Below, piece after piece: positions 1 to 6,046 of a DNA stretch of 12,370 nucleotides. Position numbers and translations under genes: made by a program. Numbering within the stretch: the stretch's first letter is position 1; every line of letters begins with the position of its first letter. The stretch spans positions 1 to 12,370 of the forward strand of contig JAJRRZ010000050.1 in assembly GCA_024279045.1 (NCBI GenBank), read 5' to 3'. The notes under the pieces were generated by a model, which had not been told where the DNA came from, did no database searches, and saw only the letters and a program-made list of their open reading frames with translations. Source of the DNA: Alphaproteobacteria bacterium (GTDB lineage: Bacteria; Pseudomonadota; Alphaproteobacteria; Rhizobiales; Aestuariivirgaceae).

Positions 1-108
1 ATCCGCACCATCGGCTTGCGCCGGGCGGAAGCCATGATCACTCTTGCCAACATGGCCTACAACATGAAGCGATGGTGCTGGCTCGACAGGAGAAGTGCGC
101 CTGTTTGA
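1..108 (+). CDS. IS5-family-like transposase, C-terminal end (partial)
   Basis: The open frame runs from base 1 to a TGA at 106-108 and encodes the last 35 residues of a protein that begins outside the window. The segment RTIGLRRAEAMITLANMAYN followed by MKRW has the form of the conserved C-terminus of IS5-family DDE transposases (typically TIG-xx-RA-xx-KI-xx-xN-x-AYN-M-RR). These enzymes cut and join the IS ends. The catalytic residues lie upstream and cannot be checked here. The gene ends about 110 bases before phage-derived coding sequence resumes, which fits an IS that lies within a phage gene. The family call rests on this short tail alone, so a related DDE family is possible. Confidence 0.72.
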   Translation: MRTIGLRRAEAMITLANMAYNMKRWCWLDRRSAPV

Positions 109-219
109 GGAAAAATGAAACAAAATCCCCGCTTTCCAGGCCCGAAGACCACAAAAGCCGCCAATCAAGCTCCCCCTGCCAGCCAGCACGGCCAAATCAT
201 GGTGTTTCCGGAAGTGTCC
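1..219 (+). mobile_element. Right end of an insertion sequence inside the prophage (left end outside window)
   Basis: The element includes the transposase tail and about 110 bases of non-coding 3' sequence. The right boundary is placed at about 219, because phage reading frame typical of a virion morphogenesis C-terminus resumes at 221. The sequence just before it ends in GGAAGTGTCC, which could be the outer part of the right terminal inverted repeat. The matching left repeat and the target duplication are outside the window, so the boundary is an inference good to perhaps 10 bases. Confidence 0.5.
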
Positions 220-220
220 A

Positions 221-331
221 TTCGTGAAGCGAGCGGTCATTCCCGCGCGTCCCTATCTGGGCATTGGCGTGGAAGATGCCGCGGACGTGCTGGAGGCCCT
301 GGAGGGCTGGCTGCAATCGCGCCTGAAGTGA
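221..331 (+). pseudogene. Phage virion morphogenesis protein (Mu gpG-like), C-terminal remnant cut by IS
   Basis: In the frame of bases 221-331 (TGA at 329-331) the sequence reads FVKRAVIPARPYLGIGVEDA and then ADVLEALEGWLQSRLK. The IPARPYLG core and the closing amphipathic helix with GWL are hallmarks of the C-terminus of phage virion morphogenesis/tail completion proteins (Mu gpG, P2 gpS family). Intact members are roughly 150 residues, so only the last quarter is visible. No start codon or ribosome site belongs to it, and upstream of 220 the sequence is the IS. Its place just before the gpI-like protease gene (with cargo between) matches the Mu order G then I. The family normally acts in head or tail completion, so the break probably damages particle assembly. 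Confidence 0.7.
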
Positions 332-410
332 TGACCGGCCACGGCGCGATTTCCGCGCCCGCTGACGCCCTCAAGCCTTTTCCGCACCCACACCACCAGA
401 AAATCCGTTG

Positions 411-433
411 CCCCCGTCAGCACCCCCGTCAGC
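411..433 (+). repeat. Direct repeat of an 11-mer, one base apart, in the spacer before the methyltransferase gene
   Basis: CCCCCGTCAGC occurs at 411-421 and again at 423-433. The reverse complement of its core, GCTGACG, lies at 361-367. The spacer 332-510 otherwise shows no convincing gene: a 46-codon frame (331-471) overlaps the gpG-like stop as TGATG but lacks a Shine-Dalgarno sequence and has no familiar features. The repeat could be an operator or simply junction debris; nothing in the sequence decides between these. Confidence 0.4.
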
Positions 434-510
434 GGGGCTGGAAGCGGCATTTGTGGTGCGAGCTTTCTTAGGGGTGGCCAGCACCGTTTTTATTGGCTAT
501 ATGAGTGCAC

Positions 511-1388
511 ATGCAAAGCTACACACCTTTCAGATATCCGGGAGGCAAAGCGCGCTTGGCCGAGTGGATGCTGCGAGCCCTTCACCACAATGGGCTGGCA
601 GGTGGATGGTATGTGGAGCCCTTTGCTGGGGGAGCCGGCATAGCGATGCTGCTCTTGGTTCAAGAGCACGTCAATCATGTGGTCATCAATGATGCTGACC
701 CGGCCATCCATGCTTTCTGGCTGTCAGTGAAAGACCATGCAAAAGAGCTGATTTCCCTTGTTCGACATATTCCCTTGAATGTTGAGGAACATGCTCGACA
801 AAGGGCAATCTATCTCAATCCAGAAGGAAAGGACACCCTTGAGCTTGGGTTTGCGGCTTTGTATCTCAATCGCACATCTCGAAGTGGCATCCTTCGCGGT
901 GGCCCCATCGGTGGCAAGAACCAAAACGGAAAATATGGCATCGATGCACGCTTCAATCGAGAAACCTTAATCCGTCAACTGCAGATGATCAGCAGGCTTT
1001 CCGGAAGGATAAGCATTTTCGGAATGGATGCAGAAGAGTTCCTGGAAAAAAAGTTCCACAGTTTCCTCAACGGCACTTGCTTTATCTGGATCCACCATAT
1101 TTCCGCAACGCACGCCGCCTTTACCGTAACTATTACAAGTCTGCGGATCATGCACGGCTAGCAGAAAAGGTGAAAAGACTTCGCACGCCATGGGTGCTAA
1201 CCTATGACGATTGTGAAGAGGTGCGCTGCCTCTATGCCGGATGTCCAATGTGCGTATTCGAAATTCACTACACGGCTAACAACAGCACACGGGGAACAGG
1301 GCGGGAATTGATGGTGTGGGGCAGCAGCTTCGAACCGCCATGCCCACCTTATGCCACGCGGCGCACTCTACTCAAGACAGGCGCGTAA
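511..1388 (+). CDS. D12-class (Dam-like) DNA adenine methyltransferase, split by a -1 frame change
   Basis: This is an N6-adenine DNA methyltransferase of the Dam/D12 class, which uses S-adenosylmethionine to methylate adenine in a short site. The zero frame from ATG 511 carries FRYPGGK (residues 7-13), the SAM-binding motif VEPFAGGAG (35-43) and NDADPAIHAFW (60-70). It then loses homology after an A7 run at 1046-1052 and stops at 1159-1161. The -1 frame from 1053 stays open through VPQFPQRHLLYLDPPY, with catalytic DPPY at about residues 194-197, and ends at TAA 1386-1388. Joined, the product is about 292 residues, normal for the class; the zero-frame product alone (217 residues) lacks the catalytic motif. 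GTG 505 is an alternative start. No good Shine-Dalgarno is visible; a weak TATATG at 498-503 would give a near-leaderless transcript. Base composition is lower in GC than the phage genes around it, and the gene converges on the ParB-like gene. Confidence 0.82.
1046..1053 (+). promoter_or_regulatory. Candidate -1 slippery site A AAA AAG in the methyltransferase gene
   Basis: The zero-frame codons are GAA AAA AAG, so the heptamer A AAA AAG occupies 1047-1053 in the correct phase for tandem -1 slippage. A -1 slip here enters precisely the frame that encodes the DPPY half. A purine-rich AGAAGAG lies about 10 bases upstream and could act as a weak stimulator; no strong downstream hairpin is evident. 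The same A7 run could instead be a simple indel, a phase-variable tract or a sequencing error. Confidence 0.5.
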
Positions 1389-2747
1389 GAATGGCAAGAG
1401 TTGTTCCCAAAACATGCATACATCCCGATTGCTTGCTGGAAAGTTGGATGCATGCACGATTTGATGAAGGGTGCGAACGGATAAAAAGTGATGTTCTCCC
1501 CATAACGGAGCTATTTTCTTGTATCCATCTGATTCTTTCCCAAACAGGTGTGCAGCGCACGCCTGCATTTTGCTGGCAAGCTTTGGTTGCTTAGCTTTAA
1601 TATTGTGTTTTTCAATGCAAAGATCAACTGCTAATTCCAAGAACGTTCGACAGAGAATGGCGGCTGCCATTGGAGTTTCTTCCAGATTGAGTTTTGTTAG
1701 CTCTCTGTAGACAGCTTGGACTTTGTCTGGTGCTTGCCTGTCGATACTAATGCCGAGTTTATCCGTTTTTCCTCTAGGGATTAGACGTTTTCTGTCATAG
1801 GGGTCTGATGGTGTAGGACGCACATTACGAGTGGTGGCTTGCTTCTGCACAATACCCGCTGTCGATAGTTCATTCGTGGTTTCAGGAACGAATGTCTTTC
1901 CACTATGATCTTCTTGTAAAACTTCTTGCAGATAGGCTTTCTGATCATCTGTGTTGCGAATACTTTTTGCTCCCTTTTTGGTCCCTTCTGCGCTTACGTG
2001 AACTTTTACTTTCAACATATCCGTGATGATTTTCCGCATACGGAATTTGACGACATTGTTATCTCCGAAAAATGTGGGGTTTTCTGGGGTGGAGACATCA
2101 ATGCCTATTTTATTGAGCCGCTCTTTAGTAAGAAACCTGCCCAGCGTCGTTATCGGGAATTTTTGTATGAAATTCTCTGAATGGATATTGGTGACGCCAA
2201 GGTGGTTGGCAGCAATCAAGAATTTTGTGGCAAGATCATACTTCAGTTTCAGGTCGTGGCGATAAGCAAACATTTCCTGTTCCAAAGGTGACCATGCAAC
2301 CTGGCCAACGCCTTCCTGTTCACCTGTATGCAGGCGCATAATTTCTCGAGCGACAGCCTCAGAATCTGTAGAGAAGCTAACCATGAGCTTCTCGGGCAGG
2401 TCAAAGTCATGCTTATGAGCAGCTTCAGATAAGCGCTTCCTATATTTTTCCGGAGCCAGATCTGGATTCGCCAATATCTTCATGGCCGCAATGCGCCGGT
2501 TGCCATCCATAACAACAAATTTCCCTTCTTCTTTGAATGGCATAACGATAATGGGTGGGGTGCCCAGGCCATTTTGTGCAATGTCTTTGGCAAGGTTATA
2601 AGTGTGATCTCCTCTCGCCTCCATAATGGCCGTTATCGCTTCGGCCTGGTTCGAGGGTCTCCATGCATAGATGCGGGGATTCCCAAGGTCGAGAAGAAGT
2701 GCATCAAAATCTACTTCAATGCTTTTAAAAGCTGGGTTGTTTGACAT
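1368..2747 (-). CDS. ParB/sulfiredoxin-fold N-terminal domain protein with a C-terminal helical domain
   Basis: This 459-residue protein is read on the minus strand from ATG at 2747-2745 to TAG at 1370-1368. The start is fixed by AGGAGG six bases upstream (complement of 2754-2759). The N-terminal ~100 residues have the ParB-like pattern: LDLGNPRI (about 19-26), then a hydrophobic strand and MDGNRRIAAMK (80-90), the counterpart of the G-H/N-RR signature of ParB N-terminal domains. The C-terminal ~110 residues are helical, with a leucine-rich stretch and HHFLSVRTLHQIVHA near 425-440; I do not recognise a named family there. ParB-like domains bind DNA and some act as nucleases or CTPases; which applies here cannot be told. 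The gene faces the methyltransferase and their 3' ends overlap by 21 bases. GC content is well below that of the phage genes. Partition ParB is unlikely: no ParA partner is seen. Confidence 0.75.
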   Translation of the reverse strand: MSNNPAFKSIEVDFDALLLDLGNPRIYAWRPSNQAEAITAIMEARGDHTYNLAKDIAQNGLGTPPIIVMPFKEEGKFVVMDGNRRIAAMKILANPDLAPEKYRKRLSEAAHKHDFDLPEKLMVSFSTDSEAVAREIMRLHTGEQEGVGQVAWSPLEQEMFAYRHDLKLKYDLATKFLIAANHLGVTNIHSENFIQKFPITTLGRFLTKERLNKIGIDVSTPENPTFFGDNNVVKFRMRKIITDMLKVKVHVSAEGTKKGAKSIRNTDDQKAYLQEVLQEDHSGKTFVPETTNELSTAGIVQKQATTRNVRPTPSDPYDRKRLIPRGKTDKLGISIDRQAPDKVQAVYRELTKLNLEETPMAAAILCRTFLELAVDLCIEKHNIKAKQPKLASKMQACAAHLFGKESDGYKKIAPLWGEHHFLSVRTLHQIVHASNFPASNRDVCMFWEQLLPFLRACLE

Positions 2748-2840
2748 CGCGTGCCTCCTAAGAATCAGATGGTATGGTGCAACTTTAGCATAAAGACGGA
2801 ACCCTTCCGCCTGCCCCTGACCACATGATCCGCCAATGTC

Positions 2841-2866
2841 GCCCTGACGGTGCAATCCGTGAGGGC
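2841..2866 (+). promoter_or_regulatory. Hairpin holding the Shine-Dalgarno of the protease gene
   Basis: GCCCTGACGG (2841-2850) pairs with CCGTGAGGGC (2857-2866) over ten positions with a single G-G mismatch, around the six-base loop TGCAAT. The 3' arm contains GAGGG (2861-2865), the ribosome site for ATG 2874. No T-run follows, so it is not a classical terminator. It could limit translation of the protease, or could be incidental in GC-rich DNA. Confidence 0.45.
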
Positions 2867-2873
2867 GATTTGC

Positions 2874-4043
2874 ATGAGCGAGCAGGACAAGAGCCAAGGC
2901 GACACCCGCCGCATCGAGGTGTTCCGGCCCGGCACCTTTCGGGCGCTGGGCGGGCAGACCGTCAGCTATTCTCCCGATGACGTGGCGGCGCTGGCCGAGA
3001 GCTATGATCCCGAAAGCGCGCCCGCCCCGGTGGTGGTGGGCCACCCGAAGACGGACAGCCCGGCCTACGGCTGGGTGAAGCGCCTGGAATGGGATCCGCA
3101 GGCCGAGCGGCTCTATGCCGACATCGGCGACATCGAGCCGGCCTTCGAGCAGGCGGTGAAGGCCGGGCGCTATCGGAAGATTTCCATCTCCCTCTTCCCC
3201 TCCGCCTCCCCGGCAAACCCCCGCCCGGGCAAGCCGTATCTGAAGCATGTCGGCTTCCTGGGCGGGGCGGCGCCGGCGGTGCCGGGGCTGAAGCCCGTGG
3301 CGCTGGGTGGGGATGACGACGCCATCACCATCGAGCTGGCCGATCCGGACGTGGGGCTGGCCGCTGACATCTTCCAGCGCCTGCGCGACTGGATCATCGA
3401 CAAGTTCGGCCTGGAGGAGGCCGAGAAGGCCGTGCCCGGCCATTACATCGACTGGCTGGAGGAGAGCCAGCGTCGCGCCGAAGAGCGCGAGGCCGTGCGC
3501 CGCGCCCGCGATGCCGACGAGGCCGCGCCGACCTATGCCGCACCTGAGAACGATACCCCCCATCACACCGAGACCGAGGAGGAGCCGATGAGCAAGGACA
3601 AGCCGGGCATTGACCCGGAGGAGCTGGCCCGCCGCGAACGCGAGCTGGCCGAGCGCGAAGCGCGCCTGCGCCGCGAGGAGGCGCAGCAGTTCGCCGCTGC
3701 CCTGGTGGCCGAGGGCCGCCTGGCCGGCGGGCTGAAGGACGAGGCGGCGGAGCTGATCGTGGCGCTGGAAAGCGGCGCGGAAGCGGTGAGCTTCGCCGAT
3801 GGTGAGGAGCAGACGCCGGCAGAGGCACTGAAGGCGCTGCTGAACAAGCTGCCGCAGGCCGTGGCATTCGGTGAGGCTGCCCCGGAAGGCGGCGAGACCG
3901 ATGCGCCGGTGGATTTCGCCACGCCGGACGATCTGCCCGTGGATCCCGCGCGCATGGAGCTGCACCGCAAGGCGCTGGCCTGGATGCGCAGCCACGGCAG
4001 CGATGACTACGACGCGGCGCTGGCCGCCGTAACGAACGCATGA
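2874..4043 (+). CDS. Prohead protease / scaffold precursor (Mu gpI-like)
   Basis: The 389-residue product is the head maturation protease of a Mu-like phage, which cleaves scaffold (and often capsid) proteins inside the procapsid. The protease part (about 1-145) shows VVVGHPKTDSPAYGW (53-67), RKISISLFPS (101-110) and YLKHVGFLGGAAPAVPGLKP (122-141), the conserved blocks of the family. The GHP histidine (57) and a serine in KISIS are the likely catalytic residues, by family knowledge rather than proof. An acidic linker rich in E, T and P then leads to a charged coiled-coil region from about 239 that acts as scaffold. ATG 2874 is chosen because GAGGG lies eight bases upstream; an in-frame GTG at 2850 lies inside the preceding hairpin. 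Mu gpI is of similar size and layout. In Mu it lies next to gene G; here the methyltransferase/ParB cargo separates them. Confidence 0.88.
   Translation: MSEQDKSQGDTRRIEVFRPGTFRALGGQTVSYSPDDVAALAESYDPESAPAPVVVGHPKTDSPAYGWVKRLEWDPQAERLYADIGDIEPAFEQAVKAGRYRKISISLFPSASPANPRPGKPYLKHVGFLGGAAPAVPGLKPVALGGDDDAITIELADPDVGLAADIFQRLRDWIIDKFGLEEAEKAVPGHYIDWLEESQRRAEEREAVRRARDADEAAPTYAAPENDTPHHTETEEEPMSKDKPGIDPEELARRERELAEREARLRREEAQQFAAALVAEGRLAGGLKDEAAELIVALESGAEAVSFADGEEQTPAEALKALLNKLPQAVAFGEAAPEGGETDAPVDFATPDDLPVDPARMELHRKALAWMRSHGSDDYDAALAAVTNA
3588..4043 (+). CDS. Nested capsid scaffold protein (Mu gpZ-like), internal start in the protease gene
   Basis: An in-frame ATG at 3588 (protease codon 239) is preceded by GAGGAGGAG at 3576-3584, a ribosome site as strong as those of the other phage genes. 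Initiation there would give a separate 151-residue protein starting MSKDKPGIDPEELARRERE. The first ~45 residues form a highly charged heptad-like helix (ELAEREARLRREEAQQF), as in phage scaffolds; the tail is acidic, then basic. In Mu the scaffold Z is made the same way, from the 3' part of gene I, and P2- and lambda-type phages use related nested designs. The product would fill the procapsid core and be removed by the protease. Separate expression is inferred from the ribosome site and the Mu parallel. Confidence 0.7.
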   Translation: MSKDKPGIDPEELARRERELAEREARLRREEAQQFAAALVAEGRLAGGLKDEAAELIVALESGAEAVSFADGEEQTPAEALKALLNKLPQAVAFGEAAPEGGETDAPVDFATPDDLPVDPARMELHRKALAWMRSHGSDDYDAALAAVTNA

Positions 4044-4054
4044 GGAGATCGACG

Positions 4055-4387
4055 ATGGCGCACACGCATGTTTCCGCACTGACAATCACCCGCCGCGCCG
4101 CCGGTGCCATTGCCGCCCATCACTTCGTGGACATTGGCGGCCACCAGGCCGGGGCCGATGCCCAGGTGGTGGGTGTGGCCATGGCCGATGCCGAGCCTGG
4201 CGATGACGTACCCGTGCTGGCCATCGGCCAGATCACCATGACTGCCGGGGCCGCCATTGCCGCCGGTGATGCCGTGGTGAGCGATGCCAACGGCCTGCCG
4301 GTGCCGAAAGGCGCGGCCAGCAACGTCATCGGCCTGGCGCTGAATGCCGCCAACCCCGGCGAGCCGGTCACCATTCTCATCCGCTGA
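4055..4387 (+). CDS. Capsid decoration / cement protein (DUF2190-like)
   Basis: The 110-residue protein starts at ATG 4055, with GAGGAG at 4042-4047 overlapping the protease stop. It is rich in Ala, Gly and Val, has no charged helices, and ends in the pattern of DUF2190 capsid cement proteins: GQITMTAGAAIAAGDAVVSD, then a short PVPKGAASNVIGLALNAA strand and a terminal VTILIR. Such proteins bind the outside of the expanded capsid and stabilise it. Its position between protease and major capsid gene is the usual place for a decoration gene. The alternative, a non-structural hypothetical protein, is less likely given the order and the beta-rich composition. Confidence 0.75.
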   Translation: MAHTHVSALTITRRAAGAIAAHHFVDIGGHQAGADAQVVGVAMADAEPGDDVPVLAIGQITMTAGAAIAAGDAVVSDANGLPVPKGAASNVIGLALNAANPGEPVTILIR

Positions 4388-4401
4388 AGGAGATTATTGT
4401 C

Positions 4402-5340
4402 ATGACCATGAACACCCGACAGGCCCGCGTGGTTGATCCCGTGCTCACCAGCCACGTCCGCGGTTACCGCAACGCTGCCTTCGTGGCGCAGGTGCTGTTT
4501 CCGCGTGTGGATGTGGCGCAGCGTGGCGGCCGCATGATCGAGTTCAACCGCGAAAGCTTCCGCCTGCAGAACACCCGCCGCGCTCCCGGCGCGCAGACCG
4601 AGCGCATGCAGCTTGGCTACAGCGGTCGCCCCTATGCACTGGTGGAGGAGCGACTGATGGCCGTGGTGCCCTACGAGGTGGCCGACGAGGCGCGCAAGGG
4701 GCCGGGCATCGACCTGGAGAAGCAGGCCACGGAGGTGGCGTTCGACAAGATCCTGCTGTCCATCGAGGTGGAAGCGGCGCAACTGGCCCGCGCCACCACC
4801 AGCTATGCCAACGGCCACACCACGGCGCTGTCCGGTTCCGACCTGTGGTCGGACCCTGCCTCCAAGCCGCAGGTGGTGGTGGATGACGCCATCGAGACGG
4901 TGCGCAAGCGCATTGGCCGGCGGCCCAACACCATGTTGCTCAGCCCTGCCGCCTTCCGCGCCCTGCGCCGGCATCCGGTGATCAGGGAGCAGTTCAAATA
5001 CACATCCAACAAGTCCATCACCACCGACATGCTGGCCGAATACTTTGGCGTGGCACGGGTGGTGGCCGCCGACGGCGTGTTTCTGGATGCCGCCGCGGCA
5101 GACGACGCACCGGCGCAGGACATCTGGGGCAAAGACGTGATCCTGGCCTACGTGCCGCCGAAAGGGCGCACGGTGATGGAGCCGAGCTTTGCCTACACCT
5201 ATCAGCTGCGCGGCACGCCGATGGTGGAGAAGGGGGGCTGGAACGTTGACCGGCGCTCCTGGGAGAACCCCGTGGTTTCCGAGCATGCGCCGGTCATCGT
5301 CGGCGCGGATGCCGGCTTCCTGATCCAGAACGTGGCCTGA
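4402..5340 (+). CDS. Major capsid protein
   Basis: The 312-residue protein begins at ATG 4402 after AAGGAG (4387-4392); ATG 4408 is a second in-frame choice. Position after protease/scaffold and decoration genes, length and composition all fit the major head subunit. Visible landmarks include an N-terminal region leading to AAFVAQVLFPRVDVAQRGGR, a mid segment RPYALVEERLMAVVPYEVAD, RRPNTMLLSPAAFRALRRHP (a capsid-type helix with its loop), and the C-terminal MVEKGGWNVDRRSWENPVVS. These resemble capsid proteins of transposable-type siphoviruses and myoviruses with the HK97 fold. No cleaved N-terminal delta domain is obvious, in keeping with a separate scaffold. The exact Pfam family cannot be fixed by eye. 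Confidence 0.85.
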   Translation: MTMNTRQARVVDPVLTSHVRGYRNAAFVAQVLFPRVDVAQRGGRMIEFNRESFRLQNTRRAPGAQTERMQLGYSGRPYALVEERLMAVVPYEVADEARKGPGIDLEKQATEVAFDKILLSIEVEAAQLARATTSYANGHTTALSGSDLWSDPASKPQVVVDDAIETVRKRIGRRPNTMLLSPAAFRALRRHPVIREQFKYTSNKSITTDMLAEYFGVARVVAADGVFLDAAAADDAPAQDIWGKDVILAYVPPKGRTVMEPSFAYTYQLRGTPMVEKGGWNVDRRSWENPVVSEHAPVIVGADAGFLIQNVA

Positions 5341-5354
5341 AGGAGGGCAAGCCA

Positions 5355-5570
5355 ATGAGCAAGGAGCAGACCTATGCGGTGCTCTCGCCGCTGCTGCGCA
5401 ATGGCGAGAGCTTCAAGCCCGGCAGCAAGGTGAAGATGCTGCCGACAGAGGCCGAGGCGTTGATTGCCGCCGGCGTGCTGGCCGAGGCCCAGCCGCTGCC
5501 CACGGATGATGACGATGGCGGCGACGCCGGTGCTGGCAGGGAGCAACAGAAGGGCAAGAAGGGCAAATGA
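5355..5570 (+). CDS. Small phage head-region protein (gp35-position)
   Basis: This 71-residue protein starts at ATG 5355 with a strong AGGAGGG at 5341-5347. The N-terminal ~45 residues have the pattern Y-A-V-L-SPLL, a glycine turn, V-K-MLPTEAEALIAAGVL, common to short phage proteins that follow the capsid gene and are usually annotated as hypothetical. The C-terminal third is low-complexity: a DDDD run, then Gly/Ala, ending in lysines (KGKKGK). The role is unknown; the place corresponds to Mu gp35, though it is much shorter. Its stop overlaps the next start in ATGA, implying coupled translation. Confidence 0.65.
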   Translation: MSKEQTYAVLSPLLRNGESFKPGSKVKMLPTEAEALIAAGVLAEAQPLPTDDDDGGDAGAGREQQKGKKGK

Positions 5571-6046
5571 CCGACTATCTGACAGTGGCCGAGTTCGTGG
5601 AGCTGTTCGGGCGCGACGAGGTGCTGGCCATTGCCGGCATCGGCGGGCCGAACAGCGCCGGCGGGCGGCAGGTGGACGAGCCGCGCGTGGCCGCGGCCAT
5701 CTCCCGCGCCGCATCGCTGGCCGATGGCCACTGTCTGGCCCGCTATCCCGCCCTGGCCAATCTGCCCGCCGCGGATGTGCCCGCCGCGCTGAAAGGCGCG
5801 GTGGCGGACATTGCGCGGTGGTATCTGCGCGACCGCGCCGGTGATCGTGGTGCGGTGGATGAGGTGGTGCGCAAGCGCTACGAGGACGCGCTGAATTATC
5901 TGCACGGCATCGCCGACGGCAGCGTCGATCTGGCGTCAGAGGCGCCGGGCCTGCTGCCCAGCCCTGACGGGCCGGTGGGCCGCGTGCACGCCGCCATGCC
6001 GGCGTCGAGAGCCGATGTAGCGCTCACCGGGTGGAGGCGGGCATGA
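5567..6046 (+). CDS. Mu gp36-like protein (DUF1320), head-tail connector
   Basis: The 159-residue product opens with MTDYLTVAEFVELFGRDEVL, a typical start for Mu gp36/DUF1320 proteins. It continues with an Ala-rich helical region (AAISRAASLADGHCLARYPA), then ALKGAVADIARWYLRD and VRKRYEDALNYLHGIADGSV, the family's helical bundle. These proteins are adaptor-like and are thought to join the portal to the tail. The start overlaps the preceding stop (ATGA at 5567-5570). It ends 6046, overlapping the next gene's ATG. The family call is firm by pattern; the exact role in the neck is inferred from family position. Confidence 0.82.
   Translation: MTDYLTVAEFVELFGRDEVLAIAGIGGPNSAGGRQVDEPRVAAAISRAASLADGHCLARYPALANLPAADVPAALKGAVADIARWYLRDRAGDRGAVDEVVRKRYEDALNYLHGIADGSVDLASEAPGLLPSPDGPVGRVHAAMPASRADVALTGWRRA

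Noticed and set aside
115..471. A 118-codon plus-strand frame starting MKQNPRFPGP across the IS end and the gpG-like remnant
   Set aside because: It reads the gpG-like remnant in the wrong frame and crosses the IS boundary. The gpG C-terminus with its IPARPYLG motif is clear in the frame of bases 221-331.
331..471. A 46-codon frame overlapping the gpG-like stop as TGATG
   Set aside because: There is no Shine-Dalgarno, the Pro/His/Arg-rich composition is unlike a phage protein, and no familiar pattern is seen. Kept only as a possibility.
408..692. A plus-strand frame with a short hydrophobic stretch (FLGVASTVFIGYM) running into the methyltransferase
   Set aside because: It overlaps the well-supported methyltransferase start region in another frame and has no ribosome site.
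2760..2840. Promoter for the ParB-like gene (TATGCT on the minus strand at 2787-2792)
   Set aside because: No matching -35 element lies at a suitable distance, so the call would not be supported.
2748..4085. Extension of the ParB-like frame upstream on the minus strand for a further ~440 codons
   Set aside because: The part beyond 2747 is antisense to the protease gene, with His/Arg/Gly-rich shadow composition. AGGAGG six bases before the ATG at 2747 fixes the true start.
4120..5355. A long minus-strand frame (411 codons) opposite the decoration and capsid genes
   Set aside because: It is an antisense shadow in GC-rich DNA: rich in His, Arg and Gly, with no ribosome site or recognisable motif.
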